From Halomonadaceae bacterium T82-2 (lineage in GTDB: Bacteria; Pseudomonadota; Gammaproteobacteria; Pseudomonadales; Halomonadaceae): 56,517 bases of DNA. Shown here one piece after another: positions 5,360-14,064 of the stretch. The first letter of the stretch is position 1. Each line of letters starts with the position of its first letter. The notes beneath the pieces are model-generated. The model ran no database searches. It was not told the DNA's origin and worked only from the letters and a program-made list of their open reading frames with translations. The DNA lies in contig LSBP01000022.1 in the NCBI GenBank assembly GCA_001577635.1, positions 1 through 56,517 of the forward strand. The letters are read 5' to 3'. A program made the position numbers and the translations under genes.

Positions 5360-7720
5360 GTGCTGAAACCATCCCTGCGTTCCTGGCTGGGGTACGGCCT
5401 GTGGCTGGCCCTGGTGCTGTTCACGCTACCGGCGCTGGCTCAACCAGCGGCGTCGGCATCCCCCGATGCCGACGCCGGTCCGGCCTACAGCACCCTGGCC
5501 GACCTGCTCGAGAATGATGCCTCGCGCCAGCAGCTGATCGAGGAACTGCGCCGCCTCGCCGACACCACCGGGGCCGCCGGGCAGGCGTCGGGAGCAGCGA
5601 CAACCTCGCCCGCCGCGGCGCCCGAGAACGTCAGTCTGGCCCGGCATATCGCCGAGATGACCAGCGACATAGCCAGCGACGCCGGCACCCAGCTCCATAA
5701 TCTGGGCCGGGCACTGATGGGCATTGTCTCGCCACAGGATCATGCCGGTCCGGGTATCGACCTGGCGGCGCTGAGCAGCGCGGCGATCAACCTGACCCTG
5801 GTGATCGTCGCCACCTTCGCGGTGTTCTTCCTGCTGCGCCGGCTGATGCATCCGCTGTTCGTGCGCATCAGCCACTGGTCCCAACAGGGCGAAGGCCGCA
5901 GCGCCCTGCTGCGCCTGGTGGTGGCCGTGGCCATCGCCGCGCTGGTCGACGTGGTGGTGATCGCCCTGGGCTATGTCGGCGGCAACCTGATCGCCACCTT
6001 CGCCATCGGCGAGAGCGGCAGCCTCTCCACCCAGGCCTCGCTGTTCCTCAACGCCTTCCTGGTCATCGAGCTGGTCAAGGCCGCCCTGCGCATGCTGCTG
6101 TCGTCGCACTACGACGGCCTGCGGCTGATTCCCACCAACGCCGCCACCGCCGCGCACTGGAACCGCTGGCTGGCCACGCTGACCGGCTTCGTCGGCTACG
6201 GCATGCTGGTGCTGGTGCCGATCGTCAACTTCAACCTGTCGCCGGCGCTGGGCAAGGGGATCGGCCTGCTGGTCATGATCCTGGCCTTCATCTATGCCAC
6301 CACCATGGTGCTGCGCAATCGCCAGGCGATGCGCGAGGCGCTCGACGCCAAGGCCGAACAGGCCACCATGAGCCCCAGCCGGGTCGGCCTGCGGCTGCTC
6401 GGCCGGGTCTGGCACTGGCTGGCCATCGCCTACTGCCTGATGGTGCTGCTGGTGAGCATCGTGCGCCCCGAGTCCGCCCTGCCCGACGTCGCCATCGCCA
6501 CCCTGCAGTCGCTGGTCATCGTCGGCGTGGGCCTGCTGATCTCGGGCAGCCTGACCCAGATCATCGGCCGGCGCATTACCCTCTCGGATGAACTGCGCCG
6601 CCGGCTGCCGCTGCTCGAGGTGCGTCTCAACGCCTACATTCCCACCTTCCTCAAGGTGATCCGCACCATCATCCTGGTCGTGGTGGCCATGCTGGTGCTC
6701 AATGCCTGGGGCGCCTTCGACCTGGCCGCCTGGTACGCCACCGAGGCGGGCCGCGGCATCGTCAGCAAGGTCATCGACGTCATCGTCATCCTCGCCGTCG
6801 CCGCGGCCGTGTGGATCGCCCTGGCCAGCCTGATCGAACATCGCCTCAATCCGGAAACCGGCAGCGGCGAGCCCTCGGCCCGCGCCAAGACCCTGCTCAG
6901 CCTGTTCCGCAACGCCCTGGCGATTGCCCTGGTTACCATGACGGCGATGATCGTGCTCGCCGAGATCGGCATCAACATCGGCCCGCTGATCGCCGGTGCC
7001 GGGGTGATCGGCCTGGCCATCGGTTTCGGCGCCCAGAAGCTGGTTCAGGACATCATCACCGGGGTATTCATCCAGGTGGAGAACGCCATGAACACCGGCG
7101 ACGTGGTCACCGTGGGCGGCGTCACCGGCACCGCCGAGCGCCTGAGCATCCGCTCGGTGGGCATCCGCGACCTGGCCGGCACCTACCATATCGTGCCCTT
7201 CTCCAGCGTCGACACCGTCTCCAACTACATGCGCGAGTTCGGCAACCACGTCGGCGAGTACGGCATCGCCTACCGCGAGAGCATCGACGACGCCATCGCC
7301 CAGCTGGAACTGGCCTTCGAGGATCTCAAGGCCAGCGAGCACGGCAACAAGCTGCTGGCGCCGCTGACCGTGGCCGGCGTGACCGCCCTGGCCGACAGCT
7401 CGGTGAACATCCGGGTGGTGATCAAGACCACGCCGGGCGACCAGTGGGGCATCGGCCGGGCCTACAACCGCCTGGTCAAGCTGCGCTTCGACGCTGCCGG
7501 CATCGAGATCCCCTTCCCGCACACCACGCTGTATTTCGGCGAGGACAAGGACGGCAGCGCCCCGGCGGCCAACATCCGTCTGGTCGAGAATCGCCGCCAG
7601 GCCGCCGACACCACCCGCAGCGAGCCCGCGACCGACGACAACGCCCCGGTCTACCGGGTCAGCGATCCCTCGCACAAGAAGCCGGACGAGGACGACGTGG
7701 ACTCGCCGCAGGAGCGTTGA
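5360..7720 (+). CDS. MscS-family mechanosensitive channel (YbiO-like)
   Basis: A 786-residue membrane protein that should open under membrane tension to release solutes on osmotic downshock. GTG start at 5360 with GGAGG 6 nt before. Residues 1-27 are a signal peptide ending PALAQ, then a periplasmic region to about 130 and some ten membrane segments. The MscS core is around residues 510-690: the pore helix NIGPLIAGAGVIGLAIGFGA, then KLVQDIITGVFIQVENAMNTGD and the beta-domain IVPFSSVDTVSNYMREF. A polar C-terminal tail of about 60 residues follows. Length and topology match E. coli YbiO (741 aa) better than MscS or MscK. Confidence 0.9.
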   Translation: MLKPSLRSWLGYGLWLALVLFTLPALAQPAASASPDADAGPAYSTLADLLENDASRQQLIEELRRLADTTGAAGQASGAATTSPAAAPENVSLARHIAEMTSDIASDAGTQLHNLGRALMGIVSPQDHAGPGIDLAALSSAAINLTLVIVATFAVFFLLRRLMHPLFVRISHWSQQGEGRSALLRLVVAVAIAALVDVVVIALGYVGGNLIATFAIGESGSLSTQASLFLNAFLVIELVKAALRMLLSSHYDGLRLIPTNAATAAHWNRWLATLTGFVGYGMLVLVPIVNFNLSPALGKGIGLLVMILAFIYATTMVLRNRQAMREALDAKAEQATMSPSRVGLRLLGRVWHWLAIAYCLMVLLVSIVRPESALPDVAIATLQSLVIVGVGLLISGSLTQIIGRRITLSDELRRRLPLLEVRLNAYIPTFLKVIRTIILVVVAMLVLNAWGAFDLAAWYATEAGRGIVSKVIDVIVILAVAAAVWIALASLIEHRLNPETGSGEPSARAKTLLSLFRNALAIALVTMTAMIVLAEIGINIGPLIAGAGVIGLAIGFGAQKLVQDIITGVFIQVENAMNTGDVVTVGGVTGTAERLSIRSVGIRDLAGTYHIVPFSSVDTVSNYMREFGNHVGEYGIAYRESIDDAIAQLELAFEDLKASEHGNKLLAPLTVAGVTALADSSVNIRVVIKTTPGDQWGIGRAYNRLVKLRFDAAGIEIPFPHTTLYFGEDKDGSAPAANIRLVENRRQAADTTRSEPATDDNAPVYRVSDPSHKKPDEDDVDSPQER

Positions 7721-7751
7721 TCACGCCGACCCGGCCATCACATCGACCCAA

Positions 7752-7781
7752 AAAAGGGGCTGCCTTCGGGCCGCCCCTTTT
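7752..7781. terminator. Bidirectional intrinsic terminator
   Basis: A 9-bp stem AAAAGGGGC / GCCCCTTTT with a 12-nt loop between two convergent genes (channel and purine permease). Runs of A before and T after let it work on both strands. Confidence 0.8.
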
Positions 7782-7809
7782 CATTGTCCACCCGGTGTGG
7801 CGCGCCAGG

Positions 7810-9177
7810 TTACTGAGTGGTCACCAGCATCACCGCGCTGAGAATCGCGGTGACCCACATCGCCGGCTTGATCGCCGTCAGCCGCCCGGTACACAGCTTG
7901 ATGATCACGAAGCTCAGGAAGCCGAAGGCGATCCCCAGAGTGATCGAATAGGTCAGTGGCATCAGGATGATCGCCAGGAAGGCGGGGAAGGCCTGGTCGA
8001 ACTTCTCCCATTCGATCTGGCGTACCGGCGCCATCATGAACAGCCCGACCATTACCAGCGCCGGCGCGGTGGCGACCGCCGGCACCAGCGACAACAGCGG
8101 CGAAAGGAACAGAAACGGCAGGAACAGCAGGCCGATGACCACCGCCACCAGCCCGGTACGCCCGCCCTGGGCAACGCCGGCGCCGGACTCGATGAAGGTC
8201 TGGGCGGCGCTGGTGCCCAGCGGCGCGGCGATCATCGAGGCGAAGGCGTCCACGGTCATCGAGCGCTTGAGGTTGCGTGGATTGCCGTCCTCATCCTTGA
8301 GATCGGCGGACTCCGCCAGCGCCAGGAAGCACGACAGCGAATCGAAGAAGTTGGTGAACAGCATGACGAAGATGAACGGCAGGTAGCCCACCTTCAGCGC
8401 CCCCCACACATCGACCTGCAGCACGGCGCTGAAGTCCGGCCACGACGCCAGGCCGTTCCACTGCACCACGACGTCACCGCCCCACAGCCGCCCCATCGGC
8501 AGCGCCAGCAGGGTGGTGAAGGCAATCCCCAGGATCAGCGCGCCGTTGAGGCGCAGGATGGTGAAGATCGCCGTGGCCATCATGCCCAGGAAGAAGGTGA
8601 TCAGCGCCGGGTCGAGATCGCCCAGCGAGACCAGCGTCGCCGGGTTGGCGACCACGAAGCCGGCGTTCTTGAAGCCGATGAAGGTGATGAACAGCCCGAT
8701 GCCGCAGGTAATGGCGAAGCGCAGCGAATCGGGGATCGCCTCGATGATCGCCTTGCGGACGTTGAACATCGCCAGCACCGCGAACATCACCCCGGACCAG
8801 AACACGCAGCCCAGCGCCGTCTGCCAGGGCAGCCCCGCCCCCTGGACCAGGGTATAGGTGAACAGCGCGTTCATGCCCATCCCCGGCGCGACGAGAATCG
8901 GATTGCGCGCATAGAGCCCCATCGCCAGGCTGCTCATGAAGCTGATCATCACGGTGGCGGACAATGCCGCCGAGAACGGGATACCGGCATCGCTGAGGAT
9001 CGCCGGGTTGACGACGATGATGTACATCCCCGCCAGAAAGGTGGCCAGGCCGGCCAGCAGTTCGGTCCTGAGCGTCGATCCACGACGCTCGATGTTGAAG
9101 TAGCGCACCAGGAAGGACGTGCGCCGCGAGTCGAGGGAACGAGACGCCTCGAGAGACGCCGAAGTGCCTTGTTGCAT
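7810..9177 (-). CDS. NCS2-family purine permease (AzgA/PbuG type)
   Basis: A 455-residue inner-membrane purine:proton symporter, probably for hypoxanthine, guanine or adenine. The ATG at 9177 gives MQQGTSASLE; the longer open frame upstream is GC-rich filler. Hallmarks are the N-terminal FLAGMYIIVVNPAILSDAGI, the APGMGMNALFTY re-entrant segment, NFFDSLSCFLALAESADL, and GTSAAQTFIESGAGVAQGGRTG, all typical of the AzgA branch rather than the uracil/xanthine branch. Substrate choice is inferred from the subfamily. A partial palindrome 60 nt upstream (9238-9255) may be its operator. Confidence 0.9.
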   Translation of the reverse strand: MQQGTSASLEASRSLDSRRTSFLVRYFNIERRGSTLRTELLAGLATFLAGMYIIVVNPAILSDAGIPFSAALSATVMISFMSSLAMGLYARNPILVAPGMGMNALFTYTLVQGAGLPWQTALGCVFWSGVMFAVLAMFNVRKAIIEAIPDSLRFAITCGIGLFITFIGFKNAGFVVANPATLVSLGDLDPALITFFLGMMATAIFTILRLNGALILGIAFTTLLALPMGRLWGGDVVVQWNGLASWPDFSAVLQVDVWGALKVGYLPFIFVMLFTNFFDSLSCFLALAESADLKDEDGNPRNLKRSMTVDAFASMIAAPLGTSAAQTFIESGAGVAQGGRTGLVAVVIGLLFLPFLFLSPLLSLVPAVATAPALVMVGLFMMAPVRQIEWEKFDQAFPAFLAIILMPLTYSITLGIAFGFLSFVIIKLCTGRLTAIKPAMWVTAILSAVMLVTTQ

Positions 9178-9237
9178 GGGTCGGGTTCCATTGTTGTTGT
9201 CGATCGGATGCAAGAGCGCCTTACAGCGTATGCGATA

Positions 9238-9255
9238 TTTGACCATTTGGACAAA
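9238..9255. promoter_or_regulatory. Partial palindrome upstream of purine permease
   Basis: TTTGACCATTTGGACAAA is symmetric at 14 of 18 positions (TTTG-CCA--TGG-CAAA) and lies about 61 nt before the permease start. The same stretch offers a loose minus-strand -35 (TTGTCC). It may be the site of a purine-responsive or LacI/LysR-type regulator; it does not match the E. coli PurR box. Confidence 0.35.
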
Positions 9256-9351
9256 CAAAGGGCACAGACTTTCGTATACAAACATCGCGACGATCTGGTG
9301 GCGGCCCACCCCGGGAATGACGAGGGCGCCCGGGCAAGGAGGGGGCTGAAC

Positions 9352-9378
9352 AAAAAAGGGCGCCCACGAGGGGCGCCC
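9352..9378 (-). terminator. Intrinsic terminator of the hem operon
   Basis: On the minus strand GGGCGCCC, a 5-nt loop, GGGCGCCC (each arm self-complementary) then TTTTTT, 23 nt after the hemY stop. Confidence 0.85.
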
Positions 9379-9400
9379 AGGAGAGCAATTCGCGGTCGCG

Positions 9401-10624
9401 TCAGGGGTTCTGGTCGCTGGGCTGCGGCAGCGCCGGCAGCGACTTGTCGAGCAGCTCGACGCTCTGACGGTAGTAGAGCTGGCTCTTGTTGTGGTCGCCA
9501 AGGTTGGCGAACAGCCGCGCCAGCTCGGCGCACACCACGCCGCTGGGGCGCTGGCGCTGGCTGGCCTCGAAGTACTCCTGCGCCTTGCCCCAGTAGGCGT
9601 TGCGCAGCGACAGGCGCCCCAAGGTCAGCAGCAGGTCGGGGTCATTGGGCCGTTCCTGCAGCCACTTCTCGGCATAGGCTAGCTGGCGGCCGGCATCGAC
9701 GTTGAGCAGGCCGTAACGCAGCACCAGACGGCTGTCCCAGTGCTCCTTGAGGGTCTGGCGCAGCAGGCGCTCGGCGATGCCCTCCTCCTTGCCGCGGACC
9801 AGGGCTTCGGTATACAGGCCGACCAGCTCCACGTCGCCGCGCAGGTAGTCGGGCATCTCCGCCCACAGGTTGCGCACCCGCTCGACATCGCCGGGCCGGC
9901 GGGCCGCCTGCAGGATCAGCTCGCGATAGGCGCGCTGCTCCATGTGGCGGCGCTCGTCGTCGCCGACCAGCTGCTGACGCGCCAGGCGCGGCATCAGGCG
10001 ACGAATGCCGTCCCAGTCGTTGACGCTCAGGTAGGCCTGCTTGAGCAGCTTGAGCACCTGCGGATGATCGGGCAGCTGCTTTTCCAGGCGCGTCAGGGTG
10101 GCCAGCGCCTCCTCGAACTGCTGGCGGTCGAGCATCAGCTGCGCCTGGACCAGCCCCACGGCGGCATCCGAGCCCTCGGTGCTGAAATGAGCCCGCTTGA
10201 GCAGCGCGTCGGCCTGGTCGTGGCGCCCCTGGTAGTGAGCCGCCAGGGCCGCCGAGAGGTAGTTGACCAGCGGCGTGCTGGAGTCGTCCGCCGCCTTGGT
10301 CAGGGACTTCTCGGCCCGCTTCCAGCGGCCCTCGGCGAGCGCCACCAGACCGCGCACGGTGCGGCGCATGGCGTTGCGCTGACGGGTGCGGGTGTTCCAC
10401 ACCTTGAGCCGGCTGACCGGACGCCGCAGGCGCATCAGCAGGCGCAGCACGAAATGCAGCACCACGAACACGGCGAACAGCAGCACCAGGCCGAACCAGA
10501 ACGAGGTCTGGAAGGAGGTATCACCCACGCGCACCAGCCAGTAGCCGGGCACCGACTGCATCAGCTGGCCGAACAGCGCACCGATCGCCAGGCCGAAGAC
10601 GACGACGAGAATCAGTTTCCTCAT
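9401..10624 (-). CDS. hemY: HemY, membrane TPR protein of the heme cluster
   Basis: A 407-residue protein. Two N-terminal membrane helices (about residues 2-22 and 40-64) are followed by cytoplasmic TPR-like repeats, for example AHYQGRHDQADALLKRAHF and YAEKWLQERPNDPDLLLTLGRLSLRNAYWGKAQEYFEAS. In enterobacteria HemY is needed late in protoheme formation but its biochemical role is unclear; it is unrelated to protoporphyrinogen oxidase HemY of Bacillus. Its ATG overlaps the hemX stop by 4 nt, making it the last gene of hemCDXY. Confidence 0.92.
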   Translation of the reverse strand: MRKLILVVVFGLAIGALFGQLMQSVPGYWLVRVGDTSFQTSFWFGLVLLFAVFVVLHFVLRLLMRLRRPVSRLKVWNTRTRQRNAMRRTVRGLVALAEGRWKRAEKSLTKAADDSSTPLVNYLSAALAAHYQGRHDQADALLKRAHFSTEGSDAAVGLVQAQLMLDRQQFEEALATLTRLEKQLPDHPQVLKLLKQAYLSVNDWDGIRRLMPRLARQQLVGDDERRHMEQRAYRELILQAARRPGDVERVRNLWAEMPDYLRGDVELVGLYTEALVRGKEEGIAERLLRQTLKEHWDSRLVLRYGLLNVDAGRQLAYAEKWLQERPNDPDLLLTLGRLSLRNAYWGKAQEYFEASQRQRPSGVVCAELARLFANLGDHNKSQLYYRQSVELLDKSLPALPQPSDQNP

Positions 10625-12036
10625 GCCGCGCCGCTCCCGGCGTCATGACGACGCTCCATGAAATCGCGCAGCTTCTGCAGCGAGGCGCTGATGTCCGGCA
10701 GTTCCGGGCGAATGGTCTTGTCGCCGAGCGAGCCGAGCTGATCCAGCGCGCTGCTCACGCCCTGGTTGCCGGTGTCGTAGTAGCCCTGAATCAGCGAGCG
10801 CGCCTTGTCCAGGCTGGCGCGGTACAGCTTGGGATCGCTCTGCAGCAGGGCCAGCTGGGCCTGCTCGAGCTGGAGACGCACGTTCTGGCGCAGGTAGGAC
10901 TCCTGCTCCGGCGTGATCAGCGCCTCGAGTGCCTGATCGTGCTTGCGCACCACCACCAGGTCCTTGAGCTCCTTGCCGAAGTGCACCAGTTGCTGCTGCC
11001 AGCCGCCCTTCACCGGCGAGGTGTCGCCGGCCTGAGCCGCCTGCTGCTGGATATCCTGTTCCAGCGGCAGCTTGGCCAGCTGCTCCTGCAGCGCCATCAG
11101 CGTCAGGTAGACACCGGTGCGGTCGATCTGCGGCACCGAGTTCAGTTCACCGAGCTCCGACTGGATGGCGCGACGCACCGGGGTCAGCGCCGGATTGTCG
11201 AGCTGGGCGAGGCGCTTGTCGGCGGTCTGCAGCAGCGAGACGGCGCCCTTCACGTCACGCTCGAGCTGCAGGCGCTGATTGGCCAGGCCCAGCAGGTATT
11301 CCACCTCGGCGAAGCGCCACTCGCTGGCGTCGGTCTGCTGCTTGCTGGCCAGCTGGGCCAGCACCTTGTCGAGGGTGGCGTTCATTTCCTGACGGTACTG
11401 CTGGAAGTCGTCGCGGATCGCCTGCACGGCCTGGCCGCGCTGGCTGTCGCGCTGCTCGAGCTGGCTGCGCAGATCATCGAGCCCCTGGCGGTTCTGCGAC
11501 ACCTGGTCGAGCGCACTCAGACGCTGCTGCTGTTGCTGAAGCTGCTGCCAGCCCCACCAGCCGCCGACGCCCACACCGGCCGCCAGCACCACCACCAGCG
11601 CCAGGGCGATGCCGCCGGCCTTGCCGCCGCTTCCGCCGCCCGAAGACCGCGCAGTACCGCCATTGCCGGTAGGCGGCGGCGTAGCCTTGCCGTTGCCGGC
11701 GGTCTTGCCGCTCTCGCCCTTCGCCGGGGTCTGTTTCGCGCCCTGCGATGAGCCGCTGGACTTGCCGCCCGATGCCTTGTCCGCGGCGGCTTTTCCGTTC
11801 GAGGCGCTCTTGGCGTTGTTCGTCTTGCCCGCGGCAGACGTGTTCGTCGAGGCCGGCTTCGTCGACGACGACGCGGCGGCCTTGTCGCGACCACGGTCGG
11901 ACGAGGCCCGCTCGGCCTTGCCATTGCCCGGCGCGGCGGACGTGTCGCCGGACGGCTGGTCACCGCCGGCCGCCGTGTCCTTGCCCCCGCCGGACGGCGA
12001 ACGCGGTTCGTCCTGATCGTGTTCTTGCTTGCTCAT
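10621..12036 (-). CDS. hemX: HemX, heme cluster membrane protein
   Basis: A 471-residue protein. Residues 1 to about 140 are low-complexity Ala/Ser/Gly/Lys/Thr sequence, cytoplasmic and probably disordered, followed by one membrane helix (GGIALALVVVLAAGVGVGGWWGW) and a periplasmic coiled-coil region rich in Gln with the conserved WRFAEVEYLLGLANQRLQLERD motif. HemX was long labelled a uroporphyrinogen methyltransferase, but it lacks a SAM fold; its role is not settled. It is co-transcribed with hemC, hemD and hemY. Confidence 0.92.
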   Translation of the reverse strand: MSKQEHDQDEPRSPSGGGKDTAAGGDQPSGDTSAAPGNGKAERASSDRGRDKAAASSSTKPASTNTSAAGKTNNAKSASNGKAAADKASGGKSSGSSQGAKQTPAKGESGKTAGNGKATPPPTGNGGTARSSGGGSGGKAGGIALALVVVLAAGVGVGGWWGWQQLQQQQQRLSALDQVSQNRQGLDDLRSQLEQRDSQRGQAVQAIRDDFQQYRQEMNATLDKVLAQLASKQQTDASEWRFAEVEYLLGLANQRLQLERDVKGAVSLLQTADKRLAQLDNPALTPVRRAIQSELGELNSVPQIDRTGVYLTLMALQEQLAKLPLEQDIQQQAAQAGDTSPVKGGWQQQLVHFGKELKDLVVVRKHDQALEALITPEQESYLRQNVRLQLEQAQLALLQSDPKLYRASLDKARSLIQGYYDTGNQGVSSALDQLGSLGDKTIRPELPDISASLQKLRDFMERRHDAGSGAA

Positions 12037-12042
12037 CTGTCG

Positions 12043-12831
12043 CTAGCCCTTTTCAAGATCATCATGATCGGCGCCATTGAGGTTGCAGACGTCGGCCACG
12101 GCGGCTGCCAGCGCGGCCGGCGAGGCGCCTTTCGCCATCACGGGGCGCAGGAAACCCAGGTTGTCGGCCAGTGTAGCCAAACGTCGACTGGAAACGATTA
12201 GCGGTTGGTTCAACGCTGCCTTGTGACACCATCCTGCCAGATGTTCGAGCAGTTCGCCGCTGGTCACAACCAGCGCCGCGAAATCCCCCTCGCGCAGTCG
12301 TGCCTGCATCGCCGGCTCGGGCGGCCGTAACTCGCGGCGATACAGCGCCAGCCGGGTGACCCGCGCCCCGCGCTGCGACAAGGTGTCGCCCAGGGTGGGC
12401 CGACCGCCCTCCCCGGCCGCCAGCAGCACCCGCTGGCCCTCGAGAGAAGCCAGCGAGGGCAGCGCCAGCAGTGCCTCACTGGTAGTGCCCGCCGCGGCCG
12501 GCGGCAGGTGGACGCGCACGCCGAGCTCGCGATGCAACACCTCGGCACTGCCGGCGCCGAGCGCATAGAAGCGCGGCCCCAGCGGCAGCTGTGGCCAGTA
12601 GCGGTCGAGCCCCTCGGCCAGGCAGCGGGCCGCGAACGGACTGACCACGATCACCCGGTCCATGTTGTCGAAATCGAGCCAGGCCTGGCGGGCCACCGGC
12701 GTCTCGGGCAGGGCCTCCAGGCGCATCGCCTCGAGCCTGACCGGTTCGGCGCCGCGCGCCTCGAGCGCCCGGGCCAGCGGCACCGCGCGCTCCCCCGGCC
12801 GGGTGATCAGCACACGCGGGCGTGCCGCCAT
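12043..12831 (-). CDS. hemD: Uroporphyrinogen-III synthase
   Basis: A 262-residue enzyme that cyclises hydroxymethylbilane to uroporphyrinogen III, inverting ring D. The two-domain fold is recognisable: RVLITRPGERAVPLARALEARGAEPVRLEAM at the start, VIVVSPFAARCLAEGL, then VLLAAGEGGRPTLGDTLSQRGARVTRLALYRRE and the FAALVVTSGELLEHLA segment. The sequence is divergent, as usual for HemD. Its ATG overlaps the hemC stop by 1 nt. Confidence 0.93.
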   Translation of the reverse strand: MAARPRVLITRPGERAVPLARALEARGAEPVRLEAMRLEALPETPVARQAWLDFDNMDRVIVVSPFAARCLAEGLDRYWPQLPLGPRFYALGAGSAEVLHRELGVRVHLPPAAAGTTSEALLALPSLASLEGQRVLLAAGEGGRPTLGDTLSQRGARVTRLALYRRELRPPEPAMQARLREGDFAALVVTSGELLEHLAGWCHKAALNQPLIVSSRRLATLADNLGFLRPVMAKGASPAALAAAVADVCNLNGADHDDLEKG

Positions 12832-13772
12832 CAGGGTTCGCCGTAGACCTGGGCCAGAATCTCGCCGGCGCCCTGGTCGAGCAGCTCCTCGGCGATGCGG
12901 ATGCCGAGCGTTTCAGGCTCGGTGGCCGCGCCACGGCCCTCGGTACGCAGCACGCGAGTGCCGTCCGGGGTCCCCACCAGCGCACGCAGCCACAACGTAC
13001 GTCCGTCGTCCTCGAGCACCGCGTGGCCGGCGATGGGCACCTGGCAGCCGCCCTCGAGGCGCGTGTTCATGGCCCGCTCGGCGCGCACCCGGGTGGCCGT
13101 CTCGGCATGGTCGAGCGGCGTCAGCAGCGCCAGCAAGTCCGGGTCATTGGTGCGGCATTCGATGCCCAGCGCGCCCTGGCCGCAGGCCGGCAGGCTGATC
13201 TCGGGCGGCAGCTCGCGGGTGATCCGCTCGCCGAGCCCCAGCCGGCGCAGCCCGGAGGTGGCGAGGATGATGGCGTCGAACTCGCCGGCATCCAGCTTGC
13301 CCAGGCGCGTCTGCACGTTGCCGCGCAGGTTGAGAATCTCGAGGTCGGGGCGTGCCTCGCGGATCTGCAGGCCGCGGCGCAGGCTGGAAGTGCCCACACG
13401 CGCCCCCTCGGGCAGGGCGTCGAGGTCGGTGTAGTCGTTGGAGACGAAGGCGTCGGTGGGCTCGGCCCCCTCGAGGATCACCGACAGCCCCAGCCCCTCG
13501 GGGAAGTGCATCGGAACGTCCTTCATCGAATGCACGGCGATATCGGCGCGGCCGTCGAGCATGGCGTCTTCCAGTTCCTTGACGAACAGCCCCTTGCCGC
13601 CGACCTTGGCCAGCGGCGCGTCGAGGATCTTGTCGCCCCGGGTGGTCATCGCTACCAGCTCGACGTCGAGCCCCGGGTGCAGCGCCTGGAGCCGCTCGCG
13701 CACATGTTCGGCCTGCCACAGGGCCAACCGGCTCTGGCGTGTGGCGATGCGAAGGGTCTGGATCGCGGGCAC
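12831..13772 (-). CDS. hemC: Porphobilinogen deaminase (hydroxymethylbilane synthase)
   Basis: The enzyme polymerises four porphobilinogens into hydroxymethylbilane. GTG at 13772 is chosen because AGGGAG lies 6 nt upstream and gives 313 residues, the E. coli length; the ATG at 13796 has no ribosome binding site. The dipyrromethane cofactor cysteine is Cys243 ([11 protein letters not shown]), and catalytic Asp85 lies in HSMKDVP. The Arg-rich [11 protein letters not shown] and LRGNVQTRL segments are present. It is divergent from argH, a pairing also seen in pseudomonads. Confidence 0.96.
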   Translation of the reverse strand: MPAIQTLRIATRQSRLALWQAEHVRERLQALHPGLDVELVAMTTRGDKILDAPLAKVGGKGLFVKELEDAMLDGRADIAVHSMKDVPMHFPEGLGLSVILEGAEPTDAFVSNDYTDLDALPEGARVGTSSLRRGLQIREARPDLEILNLRGNVQTRLGKLDAGEFDAIILATSGLRRLGLGERITRELPPEISLPACGQGALGIECRTNDPDLLALLTPLDHAETATRVRAERAMNTRLEGGCQVPIAGHAVLEDDGRTLWLRALVGTPDGTRVLRTEGRGAATEPETLGIRIAEELLDQGAGEILAQVYGEP

Positions 13773-14013
13773 GGTGATCTCCCTGAAAGTCGGCATGATT
13801 CGGTGGGCAATGCGGCGGTCACGGCGGCACGCTCGGCGCCATGCCGTCACCTCGGCCCAAACTGTCATCATAAAGCAGTCGCGGGACAAGGAAAAATGCG
13901 CCGGGGCGAGCGGTCGCGCGCCGGGGTGATCGCGGCTTGCCGCCAGGTCAGCCCCGCGCCCGCTCCCCCGGCTTCGCCAGCCCGCGGGGCGCGCTCGCCA
14001 GGCGCGCTGACTC

Positions 14014-14022
14014 TGGTACACT
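14014..14022 (+). promoter_or_regulatory. Extended -10 promoter for argH
   Basis: TGGTACACT is a good extended -10 (TGn plus TACACT) placed 43 nt before the argH start. No strong -35 is visible, as is common for extended -10 promoters. Confidence 0.45.
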
Positions 14023-14064
14023 CGGTGCCAGACTTTCACGCAATCAAGCAGGATCGCATCCCCG

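Noticed and set aside
5426-7675. A 749-codon minus-strand open frame opposite the mechanosensitive channel gene
   Set aside because: A shadow of the GC-rich third codon positions; Gln/Asp/His/Gly-rich with no domain and no start signal.
6811-9705. A 964-codon plus-strand open frame
   Set aside because: It crosses the end of the channel gene, a bidirectional terminator and the antisense of the purine permease, and has no coherent protein character.
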